64,000 bases of DNA from Porites lobata (Eukaryota; Cnidaria; Anthozoa; Scleractinia; Poritidae), in assembly GCA_942486035.1 (NCBI GenBank), contig CALNXK010000015.1, positions 2,793,001-2,857,000 of the forward strand, in the 5' to 3' direction. The translations under genes and the position numbers were made by a program. Below the pieces are notes generated by a model. It made no database searches and was not told where the DNA came from. It saw only the letters and a list, made by a program, of their open reading frames with translations. This document shows, piece by piece, positions 46,301-57,700 of this stretch; within the stretch, counting starts at the first letter, position 1, and the number at the start of each line of letters is the position of its first letter.

Positions 46301-49056
46301 CCCAGCCGTGTCTACTTTTATATTTGTTGCGTAATTAATACTTTCTTTTAATGTTTTGAGCCATTGTTTCTATTTTTGACTCAGTTTGGTGGCAGCGTCT
46401 ATAACCACATGTATTAGAACTTTGATATAATTTGTAACACAGCTCCTTTAAGACTGAAGGTCTGTCTCCAAGGATCACCCCATGTAAGGTTTTGTGGATT
46501 CCAGAATCCAGCAAATTTTTGCCTTTGGAATCCAGAATCCTGGGAATTCAGCTCAAGAAAATCTGGAATCCAGCCTATGATTGGAATCCGGAATCCAAGT
46601 TCTATTGACAAAGAATCCCAAATCCAGTACCTGGAATCGGGAATCCATGGCGTGGAATCTAGAATCCAAGACTGTCTTGGATTCCTTTACGTGGGGTGAA
46701 CAAGAAACTGAAAAAGAATTTCTTGTCATGCACTCAAAGATTCATTCAGTGTGTTACATGAATACATACGCTAGCCTGCGGGCAAGCTCTCCAGGGCACT
46801 TTAGCCTCTTCCCTCCTCCATTGGCTTGTTCTACAGTAAAATAAATTTGAAATACATGTATGTCTGTATTTTAACACTAGGGCAGAACACGAAGTCTTTG
46901 GTGATCCAGATAAGCTCATATCACAAGAATTTGTACGGCAGTGGTAAGTGATATGATCTTTTTTTTGTTCTCAGAGATCGAGGTTAAGTCCATAGTAATA
47001 TGAGATAAACAACCAACAAACTGCATGTAGCTAATCCCTCAAGTCACCATGTTGACTAAAAGCAATTTCTCCCAACAGTTAAATATATAATCGGGAAAAA
47101 AGAATATGATAATTTACAAATTGATCTCCAAAAGGAAAATGCTTTGATCTTTTATCAAATTCTCTCTTATTATTTTTGAGGAAATTTATGGAGACTAGCA
47201 GTGATTTTGTTACAAATAGTTATGGTGAGTCCTGGGACTTACATGTATCTTGTGAAAAATCAAGAGTGCTAGTCCAGAACCATTGAGTTCCAGTTCAAAA
47301 ACACGAGTCTCTGGGTCTCTATGTAACCACACAGTAATCTAAATACAGGCTCCAAAACTCTGTATTACAGCTTACTGAAATAAAAATATACTCCCTCTGT
47401 TGTCAATCACAACAATGGCTAAAAGAAATATGCACCGTTAAACAACAGCCGCAAGAACAGCCTTATAAATCACACGAACGGGATAGTCTACTAAAACATC
47501 TACAGATCGATCAATCGATCACCAAAAGTTATTTTTCGTCTTCGGGGATGTTCATGCGTCAGGGACGCAGGACGCAGAGGTAAGAAAATCGCTGGATTAG
47601 TGTGGAGAATATTTGCCTATGGATATTGGCTCTTAAAGGATTAATGGAGTGTCAATGTCTTTAGCACGGCTACCAAAAAACAACAACAACAACAACAACA
47701 ACAAAGGGATAAAAATTAATCAACTGAGATGGTTTTCCGGAGTAGTTCTCCTCCGCCCTTATCTGTGACTGATAAACGTGTTATCAAAAAAAAGGCCCTT
47801 AACACGTATGCGTTGTTTTCGTTGTACAATGTAGTTATTTGGACAGGAAAAAAGTAGTAGGAGGTGATGAAGCTGCCTTTGAATATAGATGGGGATCAAG
47901 AGCTGAAAAAGAACTCACTAAACGCCAAGTGCTACAGTTTGTGTCTGAGGTACGTCTTGACTACTTTTTGTTCATTGTGGTAGAACTGATTCTGGAAGGG
48001 TTTTCCCGGGATCCGTGACTTGATCAAAAGACAAAGCGGGATTCGGGAAACGTTAACGGGATACGGGATTCGACTGCTACTCGGAAAGCGAGATTCACCA
48101 AAACGCGGACACGGGAAGAAAACTATATTCGGGAAAGCGATGAAACGGGATGCGAGATTTTTGTGAAAAAGTAGCAGGAATGCTGGATCAGGACCCCCTA
48201 TGAGAGTCAGTAATTTTATTGTGGGAGTTTATTTCATTCAAACATTTTTAATAGCCCACGTTCGATATATTTTAGAAATTCTAACTTGGCTCCGAGTGGT
48301 TAGGGACAAAATTGCAAATTTTTCACGACTTCATTGTCTCTCAATTCCCGAAAGAGACTTGAGCGCAATCCAAATCAAATCCAAACCAAATACAGAAATA
48401 AGACCAGAAAGCCTCGGAGTAATAATTTTAGCGGAGCTCCACGCGGGCGAAGCGGAGCACCACGGGTTAGAAAATTTGGTAATCTACCCGTCCGAGAAAT
48501 TTTGGTAATCACCTGACCGTACGCCCGACCGACCGACCGTCCGTCTGCACCACTGTAAAATAACTCAACCAACTAGTATGGCAGCCCAAATGCAACTCGA
48601 GGTTATTTTGGCGGGAAATCGCATAGCCACCCGCGTCTTGTGAAGCAGGGGCAACTAAAGAGTCAATAAAGACGAAAACTGAAAGCGGAGTTTGTTTCTG
48701 TATCCTGTTGTCTAAAGTATTAAGCTTAGGTTAATTGTCATGTCCACAAATTTGGAATGTAGAGAAAAAGTAAAGTAGGCGACAGGCCAGTGAAGCTCAA
48801 CGAAAAAAAGAGAGCTATAGCGGAAGATAAGGAGCTATTTGTTGGAAGAACAGCATGAAATTTTTTCAGGGGCGGTGAGAAAATGAGAAATCCTAGCGGC
48901 CACCAAGGTGAAAATGAGCGAGTGAAAAAAAGTGAACAACAACAGGTACGACATTTCCTACATAAAACGTGTAACTAGAACGTTTCTGGAAATTTCACGT
49001 TGTGGTCGTCCAAAACAACGGCAAAGAAATGTACAAGAAAAGTGTGCTGCACGTGC

Positions 49057-49088
<32 letters not shown>

Positions 49089-50365
49089 GACCTATTGTCG
49101 TTTTTTCCCCGTTCTCGTTGCCTTCGCCGCTTAGCATAACACGATTTTATATTTTGTTTGAGCAAACTATAAAAATTTAATATTATCGAGAGCATCGCTT
49201 TTAGCCCTGGCTACTAAAACTGTATATTAATATATCAAACGTGGGCTATTAATCTTTGTTTGGAATTTAGCCGCTGTCCGCATGATTATATAGCGTGCGT
49301 GGCAGGCTTTTCGTTTCTTCTCGCGAAAACTTCCTTCTTCCAAGTTTGTGGATGAAATGTGTAATCTTTCCAGTGAATGCATCTGAGTTAAACAAGGTGG
49401 TTGAGTTTTTTTTAGAATATTTATTTGCAGTACGTACCAATGTTGTTTCTGGTATCGTCTTATATTATAGGTTCATTTTACTTTTTCGATCCCAGGGAGT
49501 GAAATGGCTCAGGCTGCTGCGTTCAATTTGCGAAACTAAAACGCAATTTCTGCTTTTCATTTTTGGGATACAGATCTACTAACAGATTGAGATCATTCGC
49601 GCGCTACGGGAATCGCGCAGCGCGCTACGGGAATCGCGCAGCGCGCAACGAGAATCGCGTTGTGCGCGACCGTCCTCGTGGGACGGTGGCCGTAAAGGAG
49701 GGAGCTAATCCAAATATCAAAGACTGCTAGCAACCCCTCAGGATTGTCGATCGAACGATCAAACGGGTAAAAATATCGTGAATCCTGGCCTGCGAAACTG
49801 AGCAGTGCCATCTCTGTTCTGTCGCACTCTCTCCAATTTCGCTTAATGTATCCCCGTGAGCTTACCCTCCAGAGTGACCGAAAGATACATGTACCGTGGG
49901 ATGGGTAGGCGGGCGTCGGAGTGTGTGTGTGTGTGTGGAGGGGGGGGAGAAGGGGGGGAGGGTTATCGTGGAGTTTTAACTGCTAAAGTCAAGTGACAGC
50001 TATGGCCATCGACTTATCAATAAACGGATGTTTGCTCTGGAAAAACCGGTTTGACGAGAGAAAACAAGATCGTCTAGTCCAGAAGTTCGGGCTGCGGTGA
50101 CTTCAATGGTAGGACGCAATTGAGGGAACCCCCCTTTTTCCATCTTTGATCAGGAATAAGATAAAGGGAGTTTCTGCTTGCAGAGTGCCCAAAAGTGTGA
50201 TATGCGGGCGATCTGCCTGTCCACGCGTGTCCGTGCGTGTGAAAACGCTCCATAACGAGGTCTGTTGTTCCGTCGTAGTTGTATGATACTGAAATGGATT
50301 CCTGGACAACGCAAATGAAAGAAATACTCGCTGAAGAAGAAGAGGCCATGAATGGCGTAGAGTAA
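39840..50365 (+). CDS. NSMCE3: NSMCE3 (MAGE-domain subunit of the SMC5/6 complex), 11 exons, complete
   Basis: Exons: 39840-39890, 39998-40035, 40592-40697, 41630-41693, 42720-42799, 43506-43606, 44542-44621, 45661-45703, 46881-46943, 47847-47949, 50279-50365. Every junction is AG/GT and in phase, giving 271 aa (human 304). The N-terminus is basic and disordered (MPKAKDKTKRRRIEEIE). The MAGE domain spans about 66-262. It opens with VSELVRYLLFMDRKKYPIKR, continues FDHAKKTLEKVFGIAVEEID and GLLMVVLSLIFMSD, then LWHTLKNLGIE, ISQEFVRQ and FEYRWGSRA. These are the conserved blocks of NSMCE3/MAGEG1, whose tandem winged helices bind NSMCE1 and NSMCE4 and stimulate ubiquitin ligase activity in SMC5/6-mediated DNA repair. 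Invertebrates typically have one MAGE gene, so this is probably the sole one. The last intron (2.3 kb) contains a DNA transposon. Confidence 0.95.
40249..40338. repeat. Small foldback with ATCGAT words
   Basis: GGCGTAAAATG at the left and TTTGTTACGCC at the right are inverted ends; the inside is GATCGTCGATAAAAATCGATC-like and self-complementary. In intron 2 of NSMCE3. Confidence 0.5.
41748..41875. repeat. Decayed copy of the TTAACCCTTTAAG element
   Basis: AAGCCCCAATATATACAAATTC at the left and GGGACTTAAAGGGTT at the right correspond to the two ends of 4456-4668, with a shortened middle. In intron 4 of NSMCE3. Confidence 0.5.
43256..43383 (+). repeat. (ATT)n microsatellite
   Basis: Imperfect ATT/TTA repeats over roughly 130 bp, ending about 120 bp before NSMCE3 exon 6. 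Confidence 0.9.
44640..45112 (+). pseudogene. Coding-like fragment of an unknown protein inside NSMCE3 intron 7
   Basis: The plus-strand frame from about 44651 reads YVNAHIDEVPPPPPSKPSEL and on to QQQSSTKNTDRSSYQPTLRA, about 60 residues of ordinary-looking, proline-rich protein. It is interrupted by the element at 44828-44992. A further open stretch then includes TNPTSWNLTEVLFPGNKADT and RLDEVPDITDSNK before a stop at 45110-45112. No splice sites obviously link it to NSMCE3. It may be a transposed gene fragment or a decayed processed copy. The family was not recognised. Confidence 0.35.
44828..44992. mobile_element. Inverted-repeat element GCAGAGGTTTTTTTCTGGCATGG
   Basis: The left end GCAGAGGTTTTTTTCTGGCA is the inverse of the right TGCCAGAAAGAAACCTCTGC; inside, TTAGCATTGGTAAAGTC faces GACTTTGTAAATTCC. 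Same family as 6475-7008 but shorter. Confidence 0.7.
45212..45451. mobile_element. Inverted-repeat element CAGGGTGCAAAGAAAGTCA
   Basis: The left end CAGGGTGCAAAGAAAGTCA is inverse to the right TGACTTTCTTTACACGCTG. The interior repeats CTAGCCC, TTGGGCAAGC and CTTGCCCGTCGGGCAAG hairpins. GTGTT borders both sides (45207-45211, 45452-45456). In intron 7 of NSMCE3. Confidence 0.7.
45868..46095 (+). mobile_element. tRNA-derived SINE
   Basis: The head GGATTAGCTCAGTCGGTAGA (A box) and GGGTTAGATTCCCGGGCC (B box) is followed by the shared body CCTGGACCAACACTCAGGGT, GGTTAGACCTTCGCATGGC and GGGTGACCACCTAAAATGGC. Same family as 38318-38528. In intron 8 of NSMCE3. Confidence 0.8.
46476..46698. repeat. 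Inverted-repeat element packed with GGAATCCAGAATCC words
   Basis: Ends CACCCCATGTAAGG and, in inverse, CACCCCACGTAAAGG. Between them GGAATCC / GAATCCA words occur about a dozen times, so short direct repeats alternate inside inverted ends. In intron 8 of NSMCE3. Confidence 0.65.
47040..47645. repeat. Remnants of the TTAACCCTTTAAG family
   Basis: 47095-47180 carries CAAATTGATCTCCAAAAGG, AAATGCTTTGATC and TTTTATCAAATTCTC, as in the middle of 4456-4668. 47620-47645 has ATATTGGCTCTTAAAGGATT, resembling its right end. The stretch between (47220-47615) has no recognised feature. Confidence 0.4.
47677..47704 (+). repeat. (AAC)n microsatellite
   Basis: Nine AAC/ACA units within NSMCE3 intron 9. Confidence 0.9.
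48000..48200. repeat. CGGGATTCGGGAA-word repeat
   Basis: Degenerate repeats of CGGGAT, ACGGGATACGGGATTCG and TTCGGGAAAGCG over about 170 bp. Similar in style to the GGAATCC-rich element at 46476 but different in sequence. It lies directly after NSMCE3 exon 10. Confidence 0.45.
48248..49252 (+). mobile_element. Non-autonomous DNA transposon, TTAATAGCCCACGTT ends
   Basis: The ends TTAATAGCCCACGTTCGATA and, in inverse, TTAATAGCCCACGTTTGATA mark a roughly 1.0-kb element. The TTAA at each end may be the target site. The interior from about 48420 is the dispersed repeat also seen at 28440-29215, 25690-26330 and 15790-15935. No intact transposase. In the last intron of NSMCE3. Confidence 0.7.
49600..49662 (+). 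repeat. 3 x 21-bp CG-rich tandem repeat
   Basis: The unit CGCGCTACGGGAATCGCGCA plus G occurs at 49600-49620 and, identically, at 49621-49641; a diverged third unit follows at 49642-49662. Each unit contains CGCG-rich inverted words. In the last intron of NSMCE3. Confidence 0.85.
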
Positions 50366-52249
50366 GGGAGCAGCTATCGGCCATTAAGACCGCACCCCGC
50401 GTGAAGCCCTACCGTGAATTTGTGGAAAGAGGACACTTGACTTCAGTGGGACATCGATATAAGGAAGTGAGCAATCAAGACGGTGACGGGCACATTTCTC
50501 TTTTTTAATCAATCGATGCTACTTTTAAGACACTTAAATGTTTTTGAACTGATAAAAAAGAGATTCTACTTAAAAAAAAAAAAAATTCGCAATCCAACAT
50601 CGAATCGGAGCCTTTGACTTACCAGTGATAGCACCAACCGCTAACATGGCATCGGGTTTGAACGAAAGGCAAATAGGTGACGGCAGCGGGTTTCAGCCCT
50701 TGTAGTCCCAACAGTGACCAAAATCAGTTTTCTTCTAACAATATCAGCATTCTATAAAGAGGAAAGATTATGAGAATTAAGAAAATGATCACCAAAGAGA
50801 AAATGCTTTGAACTTTAATCAATTTTCTCAACTGATTCTCAAAAAAAAAAATGTGTGGAGTTCAGTCTTTAAAATACTAGTAGATTGACATTGGGGCTAA
50901 TAGGGTTAAGGCCCGCGGCCTACGCGAGAGTAAGTTAGCATTTGTTAGGGCCTCAAAATGTTAACGTTTATCTTTGCGATTCTATGAAAGGAGAGTTCTT
51001 TCATGGCTGAAGTTGTTGAATTGTTATGATTTATTGCTTTATAGTCCTTGTCGCGTACGCTTTTTTCAAGACGTTAAATGAAAAAGCTGCATGTATAGTG
51101 CGTTTTCTTCGCGTTTATTGCGACGTCTTTGGTATTATTTAGTTCTTCTGTCGCTTCCAATTGGACAGCGTTGAAAATGCCTTTAGGGGGAGCGTGTTCT
51201 TAAAATGCTTTCTTAAAAGTTTCCCTTTTGTGATAAAAAGGAAAGGAAAGGTATTGCTGTTTTTTTACCGTTTATTTGGAGCTATAAAAAAGTAAAATCC
51301 CGCTCATTGCTCTTCTGCGGCTGTCGTTATGGCGGCCTTGTTGGTTGACAGGAGCAAAATGTATAGATATTATTATTGTTTTGTTGAACAGCATGGCCAC
51401 CTTGTCACTGGGTTGCAAAGTAAGAATAGTGAAGTATGAATTTTGTCAGTGGACAGTAATCTTGGTCGTTTCTATTTCAGCAGTTTCTTTTAAGATTTAA
51501 ACGCAGAAACCCGCATAACGTGAAAGCGAAGGTGCTCATCTGTAAAACTGTTATCCAGCAAATGATACTTCAAATTTGCAAATGCGTATTTTAACCCGTC
51601 AAATCCAAAGCGTTATCCTTTATAATCATTTACTGTCCAAAGATTAAGCTGAATTACGACTTAAACACGAATGGTATATAATGGAGCCCAGGTTTGTGAT
51701 CGTTTGTTGACAGCTGGTGCTAGCTTATGAATGTGTTTTCAACGTCATTCCCCAACGTACATTCTATTTTATTGGGGTCGATAGCTTTCCTCTTCGTAAA
51801 CATCACATGTATAGACATATATTTTGGCCAATTCTGGTATCTTAGAAAATGTGATGATGATTTTCTAATCACTTTACGTTTTCCGCCAAAAGGGATTATT
51901 AAGGAATAGATAAGTTGTAAAAATATATTCCATATTTTAGTAAGTGATATGGACAATAGCGTTGTTCATTACAAAAGTCAAGTGTACTAATCAAGGGCTA
52001 TCCTTGCCACTTTATATAGCGTAAACTCGGAGAAGATTATGGGTATGTTTTTTTACTGTGTTACTGTTAGGTTGATGACTGGAAAGTAATTGTAAATACC
52101 AGTTTGCGATATTGATTAAAAATTGATGAATGGTCATTCGTTGCATTCAGTTACGACATAACCTGGACGAAATTTAATGACCAAGTAGGAATATACTTTT
52201 CCTGGCTTAATGATAAATACTGCCTTTCTTATATCCTGTAGCAATTGAA
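50366..52249. other. 3' flank of NSMCE3; one old MITE, otherwise no gene seen
   Basis: No AATAAA was noticed in the first few hundred bases after the stop codon. 50700-50911 is a copy of the TTAACCCTTTAAG family (AAGAAAATGATCACCAAAGA, then TTGGGGCTAATAGGGTTAA). Nothing else recognised up to 52.25 kb. Confidence 0.4.
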
Positions 52250-52559
52250 GCTAGAGTTTCTTTGTGCAGCATTGTAAACAGCACCGAAGGAAAGCACTGC
52301 TCATTAGCCTTCACTGGAATGGCTACATTTCATTCACATTTAAAAGTTACAGCCACCTTGTACAGATAAACAGTACCACAGTCAAATGAAAACCACTGAA
52401 AAGTACTTCCCTGGTCACTCTCACTTAAGAATTTTATTTAGAGACTCGAAAGTTAGAAGCAATGTTGACAGCAAAAATAAACACTACCACAGTAAAGTAC
52501 TTCGCAGTAACCTTTACTTAGGTTGTATAACCGTTTTAGACAGCACCATAACCAGTACC
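52250..52559 (+). repeat. Degenerate ~100-bp tandem repeat, ACAGCACC-AGGAAAGTACTGC type
   Basis: Three diverged units share the order: AACAGCACC or AACAGTACCACAG, AAAGTACTTC or AAAGCACTGC, a TCACTT/CTTCACT block, and a GTTAGAAGC or GTTACAGCC block. A further single unit lies at 52998-53060 (AATGCACCACAGGAAAGTGC). It extends into an apparent N-terminal open frame upstream of the ATG at 52560. Confidence 0.5.
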
Positions 52560-54227
52560 ATGGCAGAGTACCGCTCCGAAACTTCAAGTTTTCAATATGG
52601 GGATCATTTGGCCCAAAACCGTCGACACCGCCTGAAACAGCGCCTTAACATTAAGAAAATTGCCAAGTTTGAAAGTGATGCGTCCAAACAGGGTGAAGAT
52701 ACAGCTCTTCAAAGTCCCCAACTTTTTATGGGGGGAGGGTGTGCAGGTTAGTGATGGCTGTAAAATTTTGCGTTTTTTCAGGAGCTATACATTCGTTCTG
52801 TTTTCAACAACTCACTTTCAGACATGACAGTTATTACTTTTTTTAATGCTCTCTTTTCAGCGGTCACGACGGATTTTCACCAACTGGTGCTTGTTAAAAG
52901 TTGGAACGGCTTTTTATATCGTAATATAACGTATAAGCGAAACGTATTGCTCACAATAGCTTTCAGATGAATGGTTAATCGCACTCACATAATCACCCTG
53001 ACTGTGCAGCATAATACAATGCACCACAGGAAAGTGCTGCTTAACAGCTTCCCTTATAGTGATATACTTTACTCAAATAAGAACCGTCCCTCTTCCCCAT
53101 TAAACGCTGCATCTGTGCGAAAAACAATAATAACGTAGTTAATACAATTCCTTGTGGCGTTCAACTTTCAAACAAACGCCACCCTCAAATAAGCGCTACC
53201 CTCGAACAAGCGCCGTACTTGAGGCGTGTAAAATTTAGCGCTGCGGCATTTATTCGTGTAAACACGGTAATCAAGGTCGCGGCATGTGAAATCATCCTCG
53301 GCCGAGAGAACTAACTTCGACCTTGATTATTTCGGATATTGCACAAACCGAATCTAAGAATTGTTGCATCGTGCATTATTTTGACATTGTTCTTGGAAAT
53401 CATGCATTGGACCAGCCTGTGCAAGGCTCTCGTTCAGTGCAGATAAGCAAAAACAGCGGACGAGCAGTGAAATAGCGAGTGAGGGAAAAATGGCTGGAAG
53501 AGAGAAGGGAATAGCTTGTAAACATCTTTTAGCGCGTGCGCAATATCGAGTTCATATCCCGCAGGTCGCAAGGACATATGCAAGGGATTTGACTGGCTAG
53601 TTTCGTACGCAGTTTGGGATTAGTCTGATTTGAAACAAAGTGTTGACAGGCCAAACACGACTCAACGCGTGATAGAGTGAAACGTGACTTCAGAGTCAGC
53701 TTGAACATCAGAGATTTTTAGAAAACCTTTTTGCTTTCTTTAGTGTAGATTATGCAGTGTATGGAGTATCCATGACTTTTACTGGGTAAATCTTATTTTT
53801 GCCGCTTTGAGTCTAACATTTAGAGGTCATTAAGTTGGTCTATTCCATGCATATTGAAGATCAGTTCTTGCGGTTTATGTTTCTGACAGGATTTGATCTC
53901 AGATGCAGTTTACTAATGGTTTTCTTTTAGCTCTGGCAAAGCCTTAAGCTTTTATTGCGGCTAAGTAACCTCAGTTTTTTTGGTGTTCTGCGAAGTGCGT
54001 TGACCTGAATAGGTACATGTGTGTAGATTTTTTTGTCCGTGAATATTATGATTTCCTGATTTGTTTTGACGCTGGCAGCCATAGGCGGTGCATCTGCAGC
54101 TATTGGAAGACACTGGAAAACAAGTCGGCAAATTTACAAACACGTTCTGGCCTTGAAGGAATTCTCTCAAAGTATTTTTCTATTCAGAAAGAAGGCTTTC
54201 AAGTTCGAACTGCTCTTTCAATGTTAA
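52560..54227 (+). CDS. Tentative two-exon gene of unknown function
   Basis: Exon 52560-52746 begins MAEYRSETSSFQYGDHLAQN and is strongly basic in the middle (RRHRLKQRLNIKKIAKF); it ends GCA G|GTTAGT. A phase-compatible exon 54079-54227 after gctggcag reads (A)IGGASAAIGRHWKTSRQI, then YKHVLALKEFSQ, and stops at 54225. The join would give 111 aa with a small glycine/alanine-rich centre. A donor-like A|GTATTT inside the second exon (54167) could instead lead on to further exons. No family was recognised; an accidental match of two open frames cannot be excluded. Confidence 0.3.
53165..53275. repeat. Fragment of the GGGCGCTTATTCGAGG repeat
   Basis: CTCAAATAAGCGCTACCCTC, GAACAAGCGCCGTACTTGAG and GCGTGTAAAATTTAGC parallel 1800-1850 of the large element near the start of the window. 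Confidence 0.55.
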
Positions 54228-54332
54228 CTGTAAAAGTTATTTGCCAAATTCCCTTCGTGAATTTTGACATGTCTAACCTGCGTGCAATCGTCACGCACAC
54301 GTAAGAATGGGACCAATAAGGTCATCAGGGTT

Positions 54333-54730
54333 TTCATGGAAAACCGCAAAGCTGAGAATGTCACGTGACCACGGTCTTGCGGTCGCGTTTGCAGTTTGCA
54401 GTTCACGTTTGAACGGCAGGAAGGGCGTTCAGCGGTAAGTGACTTACGACACGTTTTTTTTTTTTTTTTTTTTTTTCCACTAAAAATTGTACAGCCTTGC
54501 GTTTAAAGGCACAAAGTAGCTTTCTTTATCCGTCTGCAATGTGCTTGTTGGATTTTTGAACTCGAATAAATGAATTTTCCCTGTTTTTTGGGCGAAAAAG
54601 TGATGCTGTTTGAGTTGGCCAAAAACGACATGGCGGCACTAAACAATGAAGACCTTGCTAAAATTTGAAATCCCGGCAACGCCGAACTGCAAACTGCAGT
54701 TTACGGTTTGTAGTTTCCCATGAAATAACT
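54333..54730. repeat. Weak inverted-repeat region with GCAGTTTGCAGTT words and poly-T
   Basis: TTTTCATGGAAAACCGCAAA at the left and, in inverse, TTTCATGGGAAACTACAAAC at the right are related. GTTTGCAGTTTGCAGTTCAC faces GAACTGCAAACTGCAGTTTA. A 23-nt T run starts at 54454. Possibly a MITE. Confidence 0.4.
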
Positions 54731-57700
54731 AATGCTAAAGGTCTTAAATGAGGCGCGTAAGAAACCCGCCTATCGAAAATGTTCACCTATGTCCTTGCGA
54801 CTCAGCTGGATATCAGAACGAGCTTTTGTGCACTAATCGCAGACGGACTGTACTAACAGCTTAGACGATGTGTGGGCTGGCTGCAACGCAGGCTAACATC
54901 TTTTTCAAGTACTACGTCTACTATGGTATACTCGTCCCCAGAACCTTTCATTTCTTTTTTAGTTACAAATACCGCGGGACACTAGGGACAAAAATGGCTG
55001 CCGTGTGTGCATCAACAGTCTTATTAGCGCTTGTGCATAACTTCTTAGCCATTTCTAGCGTTCTATCTGCGAATCGATGGCACAGACACCAATAGAGAAT
55101 GTAGCCTCTGTAACCATCTGCGACATGATCGGACGTTTTCCACCTCGGACAAACACCTTAGACATGTTCCCAAAAGTTTAGCAATTTAAGGCATACCATG
55201 TATGTTTGCCTCTATTTTGTTGTGAAAATGGCGCCAGGCCTAACGCCTTGATTATCCTCCAGACGGACTTGAGGTCCCCTATGAGTGCTTAGCTGGGTCT
55301 CCTGTGCTTGAGTACCGTCGCCACAATCTTCGAGCACATTGGTTTTATTTTTTCCTTTTTTTTTTTTTTTGGTTTAATTTTTTTTTCGCCCCTTACCCTG
55401 AACACTATCTTTAATTATCGTGAAAGCATTGGTTCAGATTAGGCCTCTATGCGTGCTTTGCTGGGTGTCCTGTGCTTGCGTACAGTCGCCACAATCTTCG
55501 AGCTCATCGGTTTTATTTTTTTATTTTTTTTTTTTTTCTTTTTTATTTTATATATATATATATATTTTTTTGCCTCTTACCCTGAACACTGTCTTTAATT
55601 ATCGTGAAAGCATTGATTCAGATTAGGCCTCGTTATTTCCTCGTTAACATTCGATCTCCTCTTTAAGATGCAAACTGGATCAACCTGTCATTATATTTCA
55701 TGAATTCATTGTCGTGACGAGCAACTAACGAGTTCAAAAAAGGTATTTGTTCCCTCTTAGCACAGGTTGCGTAATGGGTTCAGTAACAATGGCATGCATC
55801 ACTTGATTTTATTTAAGTATTATTTTTTTGTTATTTTTTTATTGTAAAGCAGTACATTTAATACTTATAAGAACGACATAATACTTAAATAACAAATTCT
55901 TAAGATCAGAATAAAGGTTGCATAGAATTTCATAGTTCATGAAAATTTTATTAATGCAAACTATGTGCACAGAACGACAGTAAACCGTTCTTGTGGTAAA
56001 ATTAATTCTTCTGGTAACTTTGAAATCTTGAGCTTTCCAGTTTTGAAGTTATGGCAGGGCTAGCAATGAGCTACAAAATAGATAATTCAAGGTATGAAAG
56101 CTCGGCAAAAAGAATTTTTCGGTAATAAAGAAAAGAATTTCCTTCAGGAAACTTGCTATAGAACACCACATTAGGAACGCGTCCCTACGAGTTTCAGACT
56201 CTGCTCTTGATTGGTCAAAATGCCAAAGCATGATTTCCAAATACAGTGAATTGAGATGCATATCCCTTCAAACAGAATCTGAAGAATTTATAATAGGTTA
56301 AGTAAACCTATGCCTCAGTCCCTGTATTTTCAGTTTGCTACACGCTCGTTTGAGTGAAGAACCCAAGACCCCTATCTTGTTCCTTGAGCATCTTCACACC
56401 TCAGGTGAGCCTGGAATGTTGCATGCTTTTAGCGACAGCAATAAGGCGTTGCTGTAAGGTTTAAAAGTGCAGTCCCATTTTTGGCCTATTCTACAGCTGA
56501 AAATGACGCAAGAGTCTCTGTCTTTCTAGCAAACTCCTCCCCTCCATTCATACAACAGAATCGCTGCATTGATCCAGTCTTTCCCTGGCTTGGAGGTGTT
56601 TAATTCGACCTATGAAAGGAAGGTTTTGTTGCAATGCTTTTGCTTGGTTGTCTTTGTGAAACATTTTTAGCCAACTAACCAACTTATATGGTGATTCGTG
56701 TTTTCCGTGGTCCGTAACACCCATTTGCTTAACCTTTTTATCTCCTTGAGCAAATCTAGCCCTGCGGACTGGTTTCGAAACGATTTACTCGAAATAAGGT
56801 TAAACACAAACACAAACGTGAATTATAAGGATTCTACCTAAATCTTAAAGATCGGAGCAGGAAGTTTTCTTTTAAGCACCAATTTGATGTGCCACTTATG
56901 AACTCAGTTTACTTGTCATACGGAACAAGTTTTATCCACAAATGACTGTCTTAGATAGTAAGATATAGCATGCTATTACTTAAGCCAGTGCTAGCAGAAA
57001 GATACTCTTTAGAGAAATTTGTTTTTGAATGCCTTCCATCTCCGAAAATGGAGCGCTGTATCTGCAGTGCTTTTTTAAGGTTTGGTCCCGAGTTGGAACA
57101 GATTGTATAGAGCCCATTTCATAAGAATTTCATATCCTATTTCGGTTAAAATTCGATCACGGTAACCTCAATCCTTTAACTAAGGGTTCAGTTATTTTTT
57201 AGAACTATTTGTTTCTAGTTGTAACTTTTTTTCCCACTGATTGTAAAAAAAGGTCAACTAATTGTTTAATGATAGTAGGACAAAACATGTTATTATTGCA
57301 GTGTTGTTACAACAGTTCTAAGCAAAACAGTAGAAGTTAGGCATTTGAAAGCACAATATATACTTTTCCATATGACAGAACTAAATTTCTTCACCTTATT
57401 TCTTTTGGTGCCTTTTTTCAATTTGCTTTGGACATTGTTTGTACAAAAAGAGTAGAAACGGAATGGAGTGTCCGAGCACTCCAGTCTTTGCTGTTAGTTT
57501 GTTTGATACACCTTACATACCTATTACTTGCTTCCGCATCGCGTGGAACTATTTTTAATTGTAATTACAATACCTGAGCCAAAATTAGGCTCTCGCTAGG
57601 GAAGGTTTAAGTTCGCTTTCAAAATCATCTCATGTGCTACTAGCATGCATTAAGTGACTGTAATGAAGCTTTGTGAGGGCTATTTATAATTCGATTCCGG

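Noticed and set aside
56139..56402. Two exon-like segments (56139-56273 and 56332-56402) with acceptor and donor words
   Set aside because: Each has one open frame, but the phases are incompatible with each other and with the tentative gene at 52560; kept only as a note.
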